Shown: positions 1-9,870 of the stretch, piece after piece
Layout of the letters: every line of letters begins with the position of its first letter
Position numbering within the stretch: position 1 is the first letter of the stretch
From: Prostheceraeus crozeri
Lineage: Eukaryota > Platyhelminthes > Polycladida > Euryleptidae
Reading direction: 5' to 3'
DNA length: 64,000 nucleotides
NCBI GenBank assembly: GCA_907163375.1
Contig: CAJQUW010001665.1
Coordinates: forward strand, 1 to 64,000
Notes under the pieces: model-generated
What the model was told of the DNA's origin: nothing
What the model saw: the letters and a program-made list of their open reading frames with translations, nothing else
The model's database searches: none
Translations under genes and position numbers: made by a program

Positions 1-1663
1 TGTCATCTGTTAAGTTTGGATAGTGTTTCTTCAAAGTTTGACTATGGGGAAGAAACTTGAGATTTCGAACGAGAGAAGCTAGTGACGCTGACATGAATTG
101 AAATGAATCTAAAAATTTTATTTCGAAGAAGACTATCTTATTTTCTTTAGTTTTATCTACTGGTACTTTTGCTGTCATTGCCATGAATTTTTCTCTCGTT
201 TGTGCTATTACATTGAACTGCCACGATTTCATCTGGCTCAACCCTCCTTTTATGAGCATATGACTGTCATAGCCCTTAAAGTTATGAAAAATGACGGGTA
301 GTACACGACGTCTCAACCTAAGTGAAAAGTTACATTTGGAGCAGAGTGCGTTTCTAAATTTACCAGTGATGTGATCATGATCACGCACTTTCTTAATTTT
401 ATCGTCATCAAACGTTTTATGACATTTAGGACAGGATGTGCAACTTTCAAATTTTTGTTTGTCTTCATCTGACATATGTAGTGACTTACGCTGCAATTGG
501 GAATCATATGATTGTTGAAATTTAGCAGCTTTATCGAGAAATTCTAGAAATTTTGAAATGCAATCTTCACCTTGCCAAGTATGCATTTTGTTTTGTCTAT
601 TCCTAAAGTGGTCATGCCATACTTCATAGCAGGATATGGCTGCTGGCTTGTGGATGTTATCATCGATATAGCATTCGATGTCTGCGTAAATGACACGCAG
701 GGGACTTAATTCGTCACCATTATCCCTATGTGAAAAGATTTTATCTTTGGGCATGCGTTCCATTTGTAATTTACCTCGCTTACACCATTCGTAATGAGTT
801 TCAAATTTAGTTTTCCTCCTAAAGTGGCGAATACATCTGTCGCAGTAATATAACTCTCTACTAGAGTTTTCTAAGTGGTGGTATAAGCGAGAGATTTTGG
901 GAATACCGCAGTAGTGCCATTCCTCACTATCATCCTGTTTTACTAATAACAGGTTTACTGTACGTTCATAACAACTCGAACGCGAATTATAGCGGGCACC
1001 CTTCAACCCCTTCTCCCACACGTGAACGACAATTTTAATCTTATTATGTTTTTCGAACGTTTCTACATCTTTGATTTTCATGTTGTTACTATCACAACCT
1101 TCAAAGTCTAGTTCATCCTCCCACTGTCTATAGCTATAGGTATGATTTCGATTCGCGTTGATATCATTATAGTGAAGGATGGATAGGACTGCATATTTGA
1201 AACACTGTGATGTACAATCGACATTGATGACAGCTTTCTTATTATACAACGTTTTTGGTAGTTTAAATGTGCCTCGAGCTGCATGACTTTCTAATAGGGA
1301 AATTTTGAATATGGCTGAGTCCACACCATCAAAAATGAGAGCGCTGTCGCGCTGATTGAATTTATCTACATTTGATTTTAAACATTGAATGTGAAAATTT
1401 AGCCAAGACTCGCAGTCTACAACTTCGGTTGCGGAAGAGGAAGGAACATGAAACTGTATTCTCTCCGTCACTTGACCCGTTTGAAAATCTATCTTAATAT
1501 ATTTTAGTTTAAGGTAGATGAGCGCCTTCATTCTAAAATTGTCTAAATTATTGAAGAGCGCTTCGATAATGTTAGAATTTTGAAGGAGCCACTCAGGAAA
1601 ATCTACTATTTGAGTATTGGACTCAATGCAAGTAAGTCGGCGTACTAAAATTATTATGTGAAA
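1..1663 (-). CDS. Protein-primed family B DNA polymerase of Polinton/Maverick/adintovirus type (partial, runs off left edge)
   Basis: A virus-like element gene, treated as a fossil. The minus strand has one open frame of about 554 codons from 1663 down to base 1, where the window cuts it; as far as it is visible it looks whole. Reading toward the left edge I see an N-terminal region with no known motif, a C2H2-like finger (YYCDRCIRHF, then H and C) near 800-860, the first exonuclease motif (VIYADIECYID) near 670-700, a zinc/endonuclease-VII-like block (CPKC, then VRDHDHITGK) near 390-430, and the HNFKGYDSHM block near 260-285. This order is typical of the long pPolB proteins of Polintons and adintoviruses, which replicate linear DNA from a protein primer. 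The palm motifs would lie outside the window. The start codon is not fixed, and an N-terminal exon further right is possible. Family call is firm; element type (Polinton, adintovirus or a related linear element) is inferred. Confidence 0.85.
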
Positions 1664-1819
1664 CTATTTAATGAGGGAGTTGGTTGTGGTTACCGTTGGT
1701 TGTAGTGTTCATTTGCATGCGTGATGTTGTGAAGTCTGTGAGAAGATTCGCTGTGTGAATAGACGGATATCGAAAGAAAAGAGGGCACAAATCGCAAGGA
1801 AAGGAGTTGTCATCGTCAG

Positions 1820-2672
1820 AATCAACTTCACCTCCGGAGACGTGGGTGGGTGGTGGGTGGGGTTCGGGCGGGGGTGGGGGTGTTGAGTTGATGGTTGGTG
1901 GGTGTAGGTTTGTTGGACAGTTGATTTTGTGGGAGTATGGGATGGCGGGGTGTTGAGGGCGGTTGATGGGAGGCGGGGGTGGGGTTTTTTGTGTGTGTTT
2001 GGTTGTAGTGGGGTGGGGTTGGGGGGTCGGTGTTGTTTGGGTGCGTGTGGGGGGTACATTTTTGATTTTTGATGTTTTTTATCTTTTTTTGTGGGTGTTG
2101 GGTGTTTTTTTGCTTTTTTATATTTATGTGGCAAGTCGTTGTTTGGTTGTGTGCTTTTATTTGGGTGACACTTCGTTTTGGAGTTGTTTTTTTTTTGTTT
2201 TGGTTATTTTTGGGTTTTTTGGGGCTTAGTTTTTGTTGTTGTTTGATTTGGTTTGGTTGGGTGTGTCGGTGTGGGCGCGTCTGTTTTTGTGTAGGTTGGG
2301 GTGGGTGGGGGGGGATGGGGGGGGGGGTATGCTCTTTGGGTGTGCGTGTGGAGGGTGGGTGGGTTGGGCGGGGGGCCTGACGTGTGTTGATGGGGCCAGG
2401 GTTTTTTTTTTGGTTTTGTTATTTCATTTTTTTCTTTTGATTTTGTTTGATTTGTTGATTTTCACTTCTCTTTTTTTGTCTATTCAAGTTGATTGTTTTT
2501 TTTTTCTGACTTTGGGAGTTGACACTAGTATTTTCTTGGAAGTGCTGTTTTTTGTTTTTGATTGTTGTTTTGTTTTTGTTTTTTTTTTTTTTTGTTTGTT
2601 TTTTGTTTTTTTTTTTTTTTTTTTTTTTGTTTTTTTTTTCTTATTTTTTTTTTTTTTTTCTTTTTTTTTTTT

Positions 2673-2704
<32 letters not shown>

Positions 2705-3125
2705 CTTTTTTTTTTTTTGTTTTTTTTTTTTGTTTTTTTTTGTTTTTTTTTTGTTTTTTTTGTTTGTTTCTTTTTTTTTTTTTTTGTTTTTTTTTTTTTT
2801 TATCTTTTTTTTTTTTATTTCTTTTTTTTAATTTATATTTTTTGTATTTTGTTTGTTTTTTTTTATTTTTTTGTTTGTATTTTTCGTTTTTTTTTGTTTT
2901 TTTTTTCTTTTGTTTTTTTGTTTTTTTTGATTTATTTGTTTGTTTTTTTTTTTTTTTTTTTTTATTTTTTTTTTTTTTTTTTTTTTTTTTTGTATTTTTT
3001 TTTGTTATTTTTTTTTTTTTTGATTTTTTTGATTTTTTTTTTTTTTGTTTTTTTTTGTTTATTTTTGATTTTTTTTTTTTTTTTTTTGTCTTTTTTTGAT
3101 GTTTTAGTTTTTTCTTTGTTTTTGG
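1820..3125. repeat. G/T-only low-complexity tract, ending in ~700 bases of near-pure T
   Basis: From about 1820 the plus strand is almost devoid of A and C: first G-rich (runs of G around 1960-2380), then T runs broken by single G, C or A from about 2400 to 3110. The long apparent frames here (poly-Phe on plus, poly-Lys/Asn on minus) are consequences of the composition and are not genes. The tract sits between the polymerase frame and a minus-strand zinc-finger segment. It may be a real purine/pyrimidine-asymmetric repeat, but long homopolymer-like stretches like this are also a common failure of read consensus, so base-level accuracy here is doubtful. Confidence 0.85.
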
Positions 3126-3129
3126 TTGA

Positions 3130-3300
3130 AATTGATGGATTTTGTGTTGACACCGCTTTGCGTTGACACACACGTTGTTTGATGTGTCGAAGGAGACTGT
3201 GCTTCCTTGTAAACATATGTCCGCAGTCGGCACATTCCCACTCGTTGCCTTGTCGCGAGAGTCCTGAGCTGGAACACACATCACCTGAAAGAGAAATCAT
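3130..3300 (-). CDS. C2H2 zinc-finger segment upstream of the polymerase (fragment)
   Basis: Minus strand, with an ATG at 3300 or alternatively a 3' splice site (CTCTTTCAG) just inside it. The encoded segment holds one classical C2H2-like finger: WECADCGHMF, then RKHSLLRHIKQRVC. The frame then runs into the poly-purine tract and becomes Lys/Asn-rich, so its true 3' limit cannot be placed. Some Polinton-like polymerases and neighbouring genes start with such a finger, so it may be the first coding part of the polymerase gene to its left, on the same strand. That is an inference from position only. A TATA-like box lies about 350 bases upstream (3656-3662). Confidence 0.5.
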
Positions 3301-3655
3301 TCTATCATCTCTGTTAAAGACTCAGTGTATTGTTCCAACCTACTTGACCTCAAATAACTCTAAACTTTCCTCGAGAAGGGAGGGCTGTTGGTGATGAAGT
3401 TCGATGCCTGAAATTGAGGAAGATGCTATTAACCACACGTCCTTGAGGGAGTATGAGAGAGGAAATCTTCAACTTACCATTTCAATGAAATCAAGTTTAA
3501 GGTTGATGCTTCAATAAGATAGAGACTTCACTCAATTAATATGTCTCAAATTTGGAATTCACTTGTACACCTAAAAAATAATAGCAGAATTCGCTAGAGA
3601 ATACTTCACTTATACGTCTCAAAGACAGAGTGAAATGACACGGATGTCACTTTGC

Positions 3656-3662
3656 TTATATA
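3656..3662 (-). promoter_or_regulatory. TATA-like box, minus strand
   Basis: Reads TATATAAG on the minus strand. It lies about 350 bases upstream of the zinc-finger segment at 3300 and so could drive that segment and the polymerase. Position and context only; no start site is visible. Confidence 0.3.
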
Positions 3663-3799
3663 CTTTCATGCTCATCATTCATTGGCTGTTCATTCTGATT
3701 GGTTGCTTGTTGATACTTAAGAATTAGAAAAATGGTTAAAGTTTTCATTATTCAAAGTCAGCATTTCAAAGACAACATGACAAGTCCTCTAACAACACC

Positions 3800-4211
3800 A
3801 AATACCGCATTGGAGTTCACCTCTCCATGAACAACAGCAAAGGTGTCGTTACACAACTGCACCAAGAAAGGCGAAGGTGGAGAAGACATACAATCTCGAC
3901 AATGTACGAAAGTTATCATTATCGGAGGACGATGAAGAGGAGTTGCCCGACCTAACAGGCATACGGTGGAAATATTTACAATATGATGTCGAAGGGGTGA
4001 TGGAGATGACCAGCAAGTCGCACTTGCATCAAATATGGGAGTGGTACACCCCTAACTCCCAACCGCGAACGTGGCGGAGTGGGCGTACATTGACAACGTG
4101 AGGGACGCTGCAGAAGAACGTTTAAAGCAGCTCAACTGTTTTTGTGATCTATGTGAAGTCAGACTCTGGGACGATATTGACGATGAAGACCTTTTAAAAT
4201 ACATGCCATAA
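3800..4211 (+). pseudogene. Small acidic protein of unknown function, plus strand
   Basis: A protein-like plus-strand stretch: an N-terminal part with an acidic run (SEDDEEELPDLTG) and aromatic residues (RWKYLQYDVEGVMEM), and a C-terminal part with NCFCDLCEVRLWDDIDDED ending in a TAA at 4209-4211 that overlaps an AATAAA signal (4210-4215). I recognise no family. It lies between the pPolB and the cluster of small minus-strand genes and may belong to the same virus-like element, so it is treated as a fossil. The two parts are not in one continuous frame, meaning about one break or an unrecognised intron. The CxxC pair in the C-terminal half could bind metal. Confidence 0.45.
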
Positions 4212-4215
4212 TAAA
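4210..4215 (+). terminator. Polyadenylation signal AATAAA
   Basis: A canonical AATAAA directly overlapping the stop codon of the small plus-strand gene. Confidence 0.45.
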
Positions 4216-4803
4216 TGTTTATTTCGTATTATCTTTGCTTTCATACTGACTTACTTGAATGGGGCTTTAGTGAATAATTTAACCATGTATACTTTTTCAT
4301 TTGGAAATAGTAGCACGCTTAGTTTAACTTGCAAATCTTATAACATTTCATATGGGTGATAATGGTAGATGAAATAGTGTTAAATAAAATTAAGATAGCT
4401 TACATGATTCTGGGATAGCAATCGACTGCGATCCATGTGTAAAGAGCTTGTTAGACTACGGAAGAGAGAAGTGTGTTATGTTGCGTGTGGCGCGTGAGTG
4501 TCCTCCCATTTCATTCCATTCATCAATTCATCTCATTGATAGAGACAGTAGAACTCATGGCTCTCATAACGTATGCAATGGAAAGTTTTAGGCAACCTTC
4601 GACAGTTGGCTAAATGTCGCCCTGGCGCGAATGCATACTACGTTGAGACAGAGGCAATCACTTGCAAACATGACGCAGAGAGGTTTAACAAGATTGACCA
4701 TTGCCGAATGTCCCTTGCGGTATACATAGCTACGGGTTTCACCGCCGCCCTTTACAGGAACGCCCGTCGAAAGGAAGTATTACACCGAACTTCATTTGCA
4801 ACG

Positions 4804-4945
4804 TTCAAGTTGACTGATAGCAGATTCAACTTAATGATAGTATTCGCCAGTCCGAAGACTGCCCAGGGCAAACCGCGAGGAGGTTCTATCATGTCTTGCC
4901 CCATGGTGGCCCTTAAGAGAGCCGATGGTTCGTTCTCGGGATTAG
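4804..4945. repeat. 140-bp intergenic element, copy 1
   Basis: The first of three nearly identical ~140-bp direct copies (others at 5321-5462 and 5793-5937). It starts TTCAAGTTGACTGATAGCAG and ends at a CTCGGGA motif. Its first ~30 bases form an imperfect inverted repeat (AAGTTGA / TCAACTT). It lies just beyond the stop of the minus-strand gene at 4967-5203, so it may be a shared 3' UTR. Confidence 0.9.
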
Positions 4946-4966
4946 GTTGACTATTGGCTTGAATAG

Positions 4967-5203
4967 TCAAGGGGTTATGACGGTTAGGTTGTCATAAACC
5001 CTATACCGCCTAAGCCGTGCTGGTGCATCTGGCACCTTTCGGATGCGAGTGGTATTCGGAGTCCACACCTCATCCGTCCAAATGATCCTCTTGATCTTCC
5101 CCTTCTTCTCATCCTCATCCCACTCGTCGAGGATGACGAACTCGGGAATGGCGTTGTCTTCATCGATGAAGACGGGAATGTTGTCGGCAGATGTGGCTTC
5201 CAT
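4967..5203 (-). CDS. Small acidic protein, 78 aa, unknown function
   Basis: A minus-strand frame with ATG at 5203. The N-terminal half is acidic and hydrophobic (IPVFIDEDNAIPEFVILDEW), and the C-terminal half is basic (KIKRIIWTDEVW, then RIRKVPDAPARLRRYRVYD). No signal peptide, membrane segment or known motif. It is a credible gene because a TATA box (TATATAA, 5245-5252) lies 42-49 bases upstream of the ATG and a copy of the 140-bp element follows the stop. The neighbouring small gene 5470-5736 has the same layout. This compact arrangement is virus-like and suggests it belongs to the element that carries pPolB, but that is unproven. No homologue recognised. Confidence 0.5.
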   Translation of the reverse strand: MEATSADNIPVFIDEDNAIPEFVILDEWDEDEKKGKIKRIIWTDEVWTPNTTRIRKVPDAPARLRRYRVYDNLTVITP

Positions 5204-5244
5204 CGTGACTTCAAATTGAATGAGAAGCGCTACAATCTTCTGGC

Positions 5245-5252
5245 TTATATAG
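5245..5252 (-). promoter_or_regulatory. TATA box of the 78-aa gene
   Basis: CTATATAA on the minus strand, 42-49 bases before the ATG at 5203. Confidence 0.45.
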
Positions 5253-5320
5253 GGTTTTCAACAATGAATTGCTCAACAGCGAATCAGAATGCTTCAGGGA
5301 TAGCAATCGACTGCATAATG

Positions 5321-5462
5321 TTCAAGTTGACTGATAGCAGATTCAACTTAATGATAGTATTCGCCAGTCCGAAGACTGCCCAGGGCAAACCGCGAGGAGG
5401 TTCTATCAAATCTTGCCCCATGGTGGCCCTTAAGAGAGCCGATGGTTCATTCTCGGGAGTAA
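5321..5462. repeat. 140-bp intergenic element, copy 2
   Basis: About 97% identical by eye to copies 1 and 3. It lies between the stop of the gene at 5470-5736 and the TATA box of the gene at 4967-5203 (both minus strand), so it could act as a 3' UTR of one, an upstream element of the other, or both. An 18-base stretch shortly before it (5297-5314) also recurs at 4415-4432. Confidence 0.9.
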
Positions 5463-5469
5463 CGTCATC

Positions 5470-5736
5470 TTACACCCTACCAATTCTGCTGAGAGAGTCA
5501 AAGACTCTCTCTTTGGTAGCACTGTCGACTTCCACACTAACTGGCACATGGCTAAAAAGTGGAATGTAGCGCCATTCCGTTGGATTGACAGCAGTTGCTG
5601 TCATCGGATTGCCAATCCGAGCAAGATTATTAAAAACTCTGTCTTGCTCCTCTATTCTAGCAAATTCATTAAATAAATTTCGCGGTCTTAACTGCGGTCC
5701 GCGAGGAGAGTTGACTGCAGCGTTAGGTGTCTCCAT
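5470..5736 (-). CDS. Small protein, 88 aa, unknown function
   Basis: A minus-strand frame with ATG at 5736. The sequence is protein-like: a Pro/Arg N-terminus (SPRGPQLRPRNLF), and then two related segments, FARIEEQDRVFNNLARIG and SATKERVFDSLSRIGRV, that share an RVF..L.RIG pattern. This looks like an internal repeat and may form two similar helices. There is no signal peptide or membrane segment. A TATA box (TATATAAA, 5768-5775) lies just over 30 bases before the ATG, and the 140-bp element copy 2 follows the stop. Same strand and layout as the gene at 4967-5203. Family not recognised; membership of the Polinton-like element is inferred from position. Confidence 0.5.
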   Translation of the reverse strand: METPNAAVNSPRGPQLRPRNLFNEFARIEEQDRVFNNLARIGNPMTATAVNPTEWRYIPLFSHVPVSVEVDSATKERVFDSLSRIGRV

Positions 5737-5767
5737 GATTGAAATGAAATGAAATGAGAGGTAGTGG

Positions 5768-5775
5768 TTTATATA
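5768..5775 (-). promoter_or_regulatory. TATA box of the 88-aa gene
   Basis: TATATAAA on the minus strand, just over 30 bases before the ATG at 5736. Its neighbour on the right is the third 140-bp element, which ends about 18 bases away. Confidence 0.5.
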
Positions 5776-5792
5776 CCCCTCTAATGTGACGC

Positions 5793-5937
5793 AACGTTCA
5801 AGTTGACTGATAGCAGATTCAACTTAATGATAGTATTCGCCAGTCCGAAGACTGCCCAGGGCAAACCGCGTGGAGGTTCTATCATGTCTTGCCCCTAGGT
5901 GGCCCTTAAGAGAGCCGATGGTTCGTTCTCGGGATAA
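5793..5937. repeat. 140-bp intergenic element, copy 3
   Basis: Third copy, about 97% identical to the others. It follows the 3' exon of the coiled-coil gene (minus strand) and precedes the TATA box of the 88-aa gene. Confidence 0.9.
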
Positions 5938-5939
5938 TT

Positions 5940-7276
5940 GAAGGACTATGGGACTCAAGCTTGCCGCTTCGCCTCCGGCTCGTTGACGGAAGCAGGTGGG
6001 CGCTTCTCTTTGATATCTGTAAAGAAAGAAGTTGTTAGTTATCATCTTGAACTCTAAGTTACTTGTTTTAACTTACAGATCTTCTCCGGACGTGGTTCGA
6101 ACAGGAATCCTGTGATCGCCCTCCTTATGGTCGAATGTAAAATGAAGGCATTCGATACCTTTTTTAGCCCTGCTGTAGCACATCTCGTCTCTGCCACGTT
6201 CACAGAGGAGCGGTCTTGCGGGCACACGTCCTTTCTTATCCAGGGGAATGTGGAGGCGACTTGATCGACGAGTACTGCTACTCATCACTTGCTGGTGCAG
6301 CTCCTGATTAGTCGCCACCACCTTCCCCAACTGCTTTCGCAGCCCTTCCACCTCCTCCCTCATCTTTCTCAACTCCTTCTCCTGACTCTCTCTCTCGATC
6401 AGGAGCTGCTCTTCTCTAGCCTTACTAGCGAGGTGCGAGAACCTCTCGCGATCGAGCTCTCCTTCTTTCTCAAAAAGACTAGCTTTAGTCTTCTTGAGCT
6501 CCTGAGTGACTCGCGAGAGGTTCTCGGAACTCGCTTTATAGAAGAAGCAGTCCCTCTTCCACACCTCCAACTCATTTTTCAACTTGTCATAGTTATCGAC
6601 CAGTGGTGGGCGCATAATGAAGTTGCGACATTGAGCCGCAATCCCACCACTGCTCGATAACTTAGCCGGCTGCACCTCGCTATCGAGGTCACACCTCGCT
6701 ATCGAGGTAGACACTCTCGACTAGGTCAGCCTTCGTCGAGCCTTTTTCCTCCTCCTCCTCTTCCTCACTGTCGCTGCTACTAGTAGCCGACTCATCGCTA
6801 GAGGAGGAGGAGGATTTACTCGACTTCGGAGAAGACTCAATCGGGGTGGGTGAGAGAGCCTTTGCTGGCACACTAGAAGAGGGAGCCTCTGCTGACGCGA
6901 TAGACTCGACAGCACACTGAGTCTCCAGAATCGGGGTGGGTGAGAGAGCCTTTGCTGGTGCAAAAGATGAGGGAGGCTTTGCTGACGCGATAGCCTCGAC
7001 AGCACACTGAGTCTCCAGAGCTTTCAACTCTGAGCTGAAGAGACTTTGCTTCGCCTCCTCAGTCAGCTCTGGTTGACTGCAGCTGCTATGCTTCGCATGC
7101 CACTCCGGTAGCGTCTCGACAAGGCGAGATGCATTATGGCTGCTACAAAAGTATCGAATGCCCCCTACCATTCGCTGATTTACACAAGAATGCTTCTTGA
7201 AGGCATCACTACGAAAAATCTTTGCACAAACGCAAAGCTTAAAAGCCGTCTTTGCATTATTGTAGTTAACCATTTT
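5940..7276 (-). pseudogene. Coiled-coil protein with N-terminal zinc-binding-like motif and Ser/acidic linker
   Basis: A minus-strand gene beginning at the ATG at 7271-7273, just inside a good 3' splice site (CACTTCAG). In order: an N-terminal CVCAKIFRSDAFKKHSC motif (CxC...HxC, possibly metal-binding); a segment with WHAKHSSC; two tandem copies of a ~31-residue unit (ETQCAVE.IASA, then AKALSPTPI); a Ser-rich, then Glu-rich acidic run (7-residue E stretch); and a long charged heptad-like region rich in E, K, L and R (about 6290-6600) that should form a coiled coil. A 60-bp intron with GTAAGT and TTTACAG borders is visible at 6017-6076, followed by a short last exon. The frame is broken about once. 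No family recognised. It shares strand and spacing with the small genes to its left and may belong to the same virus-like element. Confidence 0.5.
6850..7020 (-). repeat. Tandem ~93-bp coding repeat inside the coiled-coil gene
   Basis: Two adjacent in-frame copies of a ~31-codon unit, each ending in AKALSPTPI. They are similar but not identical, so this is not a very recent duplication. Confidence 0.75.
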
Positions 7277-7345
7277 CTGAAGTGAAAAGGGGAAAACAAT
7301 GATTATAATTCCGTAAACGTTTGATAGCAAACGATTGATTCCTAG

Positions 7346-7353
7346 TTTATAAA
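7346..7353 (-). promoter_or_regulatory. TATA-like box upstream of the coiled-coil gene
   Basis: TTTATAAA, about 75 bases before the ATG. A second, stronger TATA lies further upstream at 7930-7938, so which one is used is uncertain. Confidence 0.25.
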
Positions 7354-7886
7354 AACGGAAAAGAATGATTTTACACTTAGTGAGATGATAGATTTGAGTG
7401 TAGTGAGTGGCACTAGATCCCGTCGACATGACGAAGGCCTTGTACTGATCACTAGGGAAGTGAGAGATCTTCCCCGATACCCGCTCTTTACAGCTGAAGA
7501 CATCATTGTCACTGCCCCGAAGTGGTAACAGGAACGCCGAGTCAAAGGTAGTGAACAGTAGCTGGGATCTAACCCCTCAAAGCTGCCTTAGACTTAGTTA
7601 AATTTGAAATCTGATAGCAGATTTGAACTCAGCATACTTGAAAACCTTAGTCTACATGTTAAAACTTTGAAAAAACTGAAGATTAAGAATTTTTAAAAAA
7701 TTCCACATTTTACTACTCATACTACTTTTAAAAAATTTTATCAGTAGTAAAGACATTATCAAACTCTATCACACAAACTTTGAAGTAAGAAGATAGCTTG
7801 CCTACTTCAAAAGATAGAGTTAATAATCAAGAGTCAATAGATCAAAAAACACCCGATATCGGGGCTCAGAGCGACGACCGTCGCTT

Positions 7887-7938
7887 ACCTCGTCTTTCGA
7901 TGAAGTGATCAGACTTGCGTTGTCGGGGGTTTATATAT
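7887..7938 (-). promoter_or_regulatory. TATA box and leader exon with splice donor, minus strand
   Basis: ATATATAAA (7930-7938) is followed about 40 bases downstream on the minus strand by GACGAG|GTAAGC, a good 5' splice site (exon ends 7889). The best downstream acceptor is CACTTCAG just before the coiled-coil gene's ATG, which would give a ~610-bp intron in the 5' UTR. Two short palindromes (CCCGATATCGGG and GCGACGACCGTCGC) lie within the putative intron start. This is inference from signals only. Confidence 0.35.
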
Positions 7939-8121
7939 GCTCGGAAGAAAACTTAAAATGGCTCTATCTCCGAAAGTATTCATCGTAGCGACATGCGGTT
8001 TGTTGCAAACGATTTGTCTCATCATTTTCTATAATATGACACCTCAACCATTCTCATATGACCACGGGAAGTTGGTGCGTCAGCACATGACCATGTAACA
8101 TGCCACAAGTGAAAAAATTCC

Positions 8122-9595
8122 TAAGTGTGGGAGCTCCAGTGTGGTGAAAATTTGAAAATTTTCCAAAGTGTGGAATTTCGACCTGGGACCGTCACCAAAA
8201 CATTTTTCATCAAATTTTGAAATTTCACTGACGTCCCCCCCCCTCTGGACAGCTTGCTTCGATTTTGGCTTCCAGTGGACGGATTTTGTCGTGCGATAGC
8301 TCGTTTGAAAGCTAAGAGTGAGACAAATTCACTGAAAGAATTGGCTTGTTCCTATCTGTCTTCGTTTAGATGTGAGACGCCATTTAAGATTTTAGGTCGG
8401 AGCTCACCTGAAAAAATCCTAAGTGTCAGAGTGACTTTGTATGGGAAAAATTTGAAAATTTTCCAAAGTGTGGAATTTCGACCTGGGACCTTTACCAAAG
8501 TTTGTTTCATCAAATTTCGCTGACCCCCCCCCTTTGTTCTAACTTTGGTTCTAGTGGACGGATTTTGTTCGTTCGAGTTGCATTGGAAAGAGGATGAAAC
8601 ACTGCTCGACCACATTTTTGGTTGCGAGTCAATCGGAGCAGCCGTTCAAAAGTTAGAGCGGTTACAAGATTTTAGGTCGGAGCTCACCTGAAAAAATCCT
8701 AAGTGTCAGAGTGACTTTGTATGGGAAAAATTAAAAATTTTCCAAAGTGTGGAATTTCGACCTGGGACCTTTACCAAAGTTTGTTTCATCAAATTTCGCT
8801 GACCCCCCCCTTTGTTCTAACTTTGGTTCTAGTGGACGGATTTTGTTCGTTCGAGTTGCATTGGAAAGAGGATGAAACACTGCTCGACCACATTTTTGGT
8901 TGCGAGTCAATCGGAGCAGCCGTTCAAAAGTTAGAGCGGTTACAAGATTTTAGGTCGGAGCTCACCTGAAAAAATCCTAAGTGTCAGAGTGACTTTGTAT
9001 GGGTGAAATTTTGAAAATTTTCCAAAGTGTGGAATTTGATGAAACAAACTTTGGTAAAGGTCCCAGGTCGAAATTCCACACTTTGGAAAATTTTCAAATT
9101 TTTCCCATACAAAGTCACTCTGACACTTAGGATTTTTTCAGGTGAGCTCCGACCTAAAATCTTGTAACCGCTCTAACTTTTGAACGGCTGCTCCGATTGA
9201 CTCGCAACCAAAAATGTGGTCGAGCAGTGTTTCATCCTCTTTCCAATGCAACTCGAACGAACAAAATCCGTCCACTAGAACCAAAGTTAGAACAAAGGGG
9301 GGGGTCAGCGAAATTTGATGAAACAAACTTTGGTAAAGGTCCCAGGTCGAAATTCCACACTTTGGAAAATTTTTAATTTTTCCCATACAAAGTCACTCTG
9401 ACACTTAGGATTTTTTCAGGTGAGCTCCGACCTAAAATCTTGTAACCGCTCTAACTTTTGAACGGCTGCTCCGATTGACTCGCAACCAAAAATGTGGTCG
9501 AGCAGTGTTTCATCCTCTTTCCAATGCAACTCGAACGAACAAAATCCGTCCACTAGAACCAAAGTTAGAACAAAGGGGGGGGACGTCAGCGAAAA
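8122..9595. repeat. Long palindrome made of ~279-bp repeat units
   Basis: Plus-oriented units start with CTAAGTGTCAGAGTGAC at about 8419, 8699 and 8977, with a more diverged one from about 8122. From about 9036 the same sequence runs in reverse complement to about 9595. The inner arms (about 8480-9030 and 9040-9590) are near-identical with almost no spacer. The apparent 82-codon frames on the two strands here are the same repeat read twice and are not genes. This could be a fold-back transposon, the head-to-head junction of two repeat arrays, or a fold-back assembly error. Confidence 0.9.
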
Positions 9596-9689
9596 ATTTT
9601 TTATCTCCGATTGCTTTCAAATTCACCATACAGATGCAGAATTTCACGCTGAATCCGAATCTGGCCTCCGTTTCACCATCCAAGACAAC

Positions 9690-9870
9690 CTAGGCGGTCG
9701 CCCATGTCAACCTAGACGGTCGCCCACGTCCACCAGGCGGTCGGACCCATTCACCCGAGTCTCACACTCTGTCGTTCCAGAGGGGGGGGGACGTCAGCGA
9801 CTTGTCTCGGCCAACCTGGACGGCACACCACGACACTGTCGTTCCAGAGGGGGGGGGACTCAGACACGAC
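9690..9870. repeat. Short GC-rich direct repeats
   Basis: Three degenerate copies of an AGGCGGTCGCCCA-like box lie at 9690-9745, and two copies of TGTCGTTCCAGAGGGGGGGG at about 9770 and 9838. The ACGTCAGCGA next to the G-runs also occurs at the edge of the palindrome (9583), so this segment is probably part of the same repeat family. Confidence 0.6.

Noticed and set aside
2233-3284. Long poly-Phe and poly-Lys frames up to 288 codons
   Set aside because: Produced by the T-rich composition; no protein-like sequence.
8721-9386. Two identical 82-codon proteins on opposite strands
   Set aside because: The palindromic repeat read on both strands; no sign of coding constraint.
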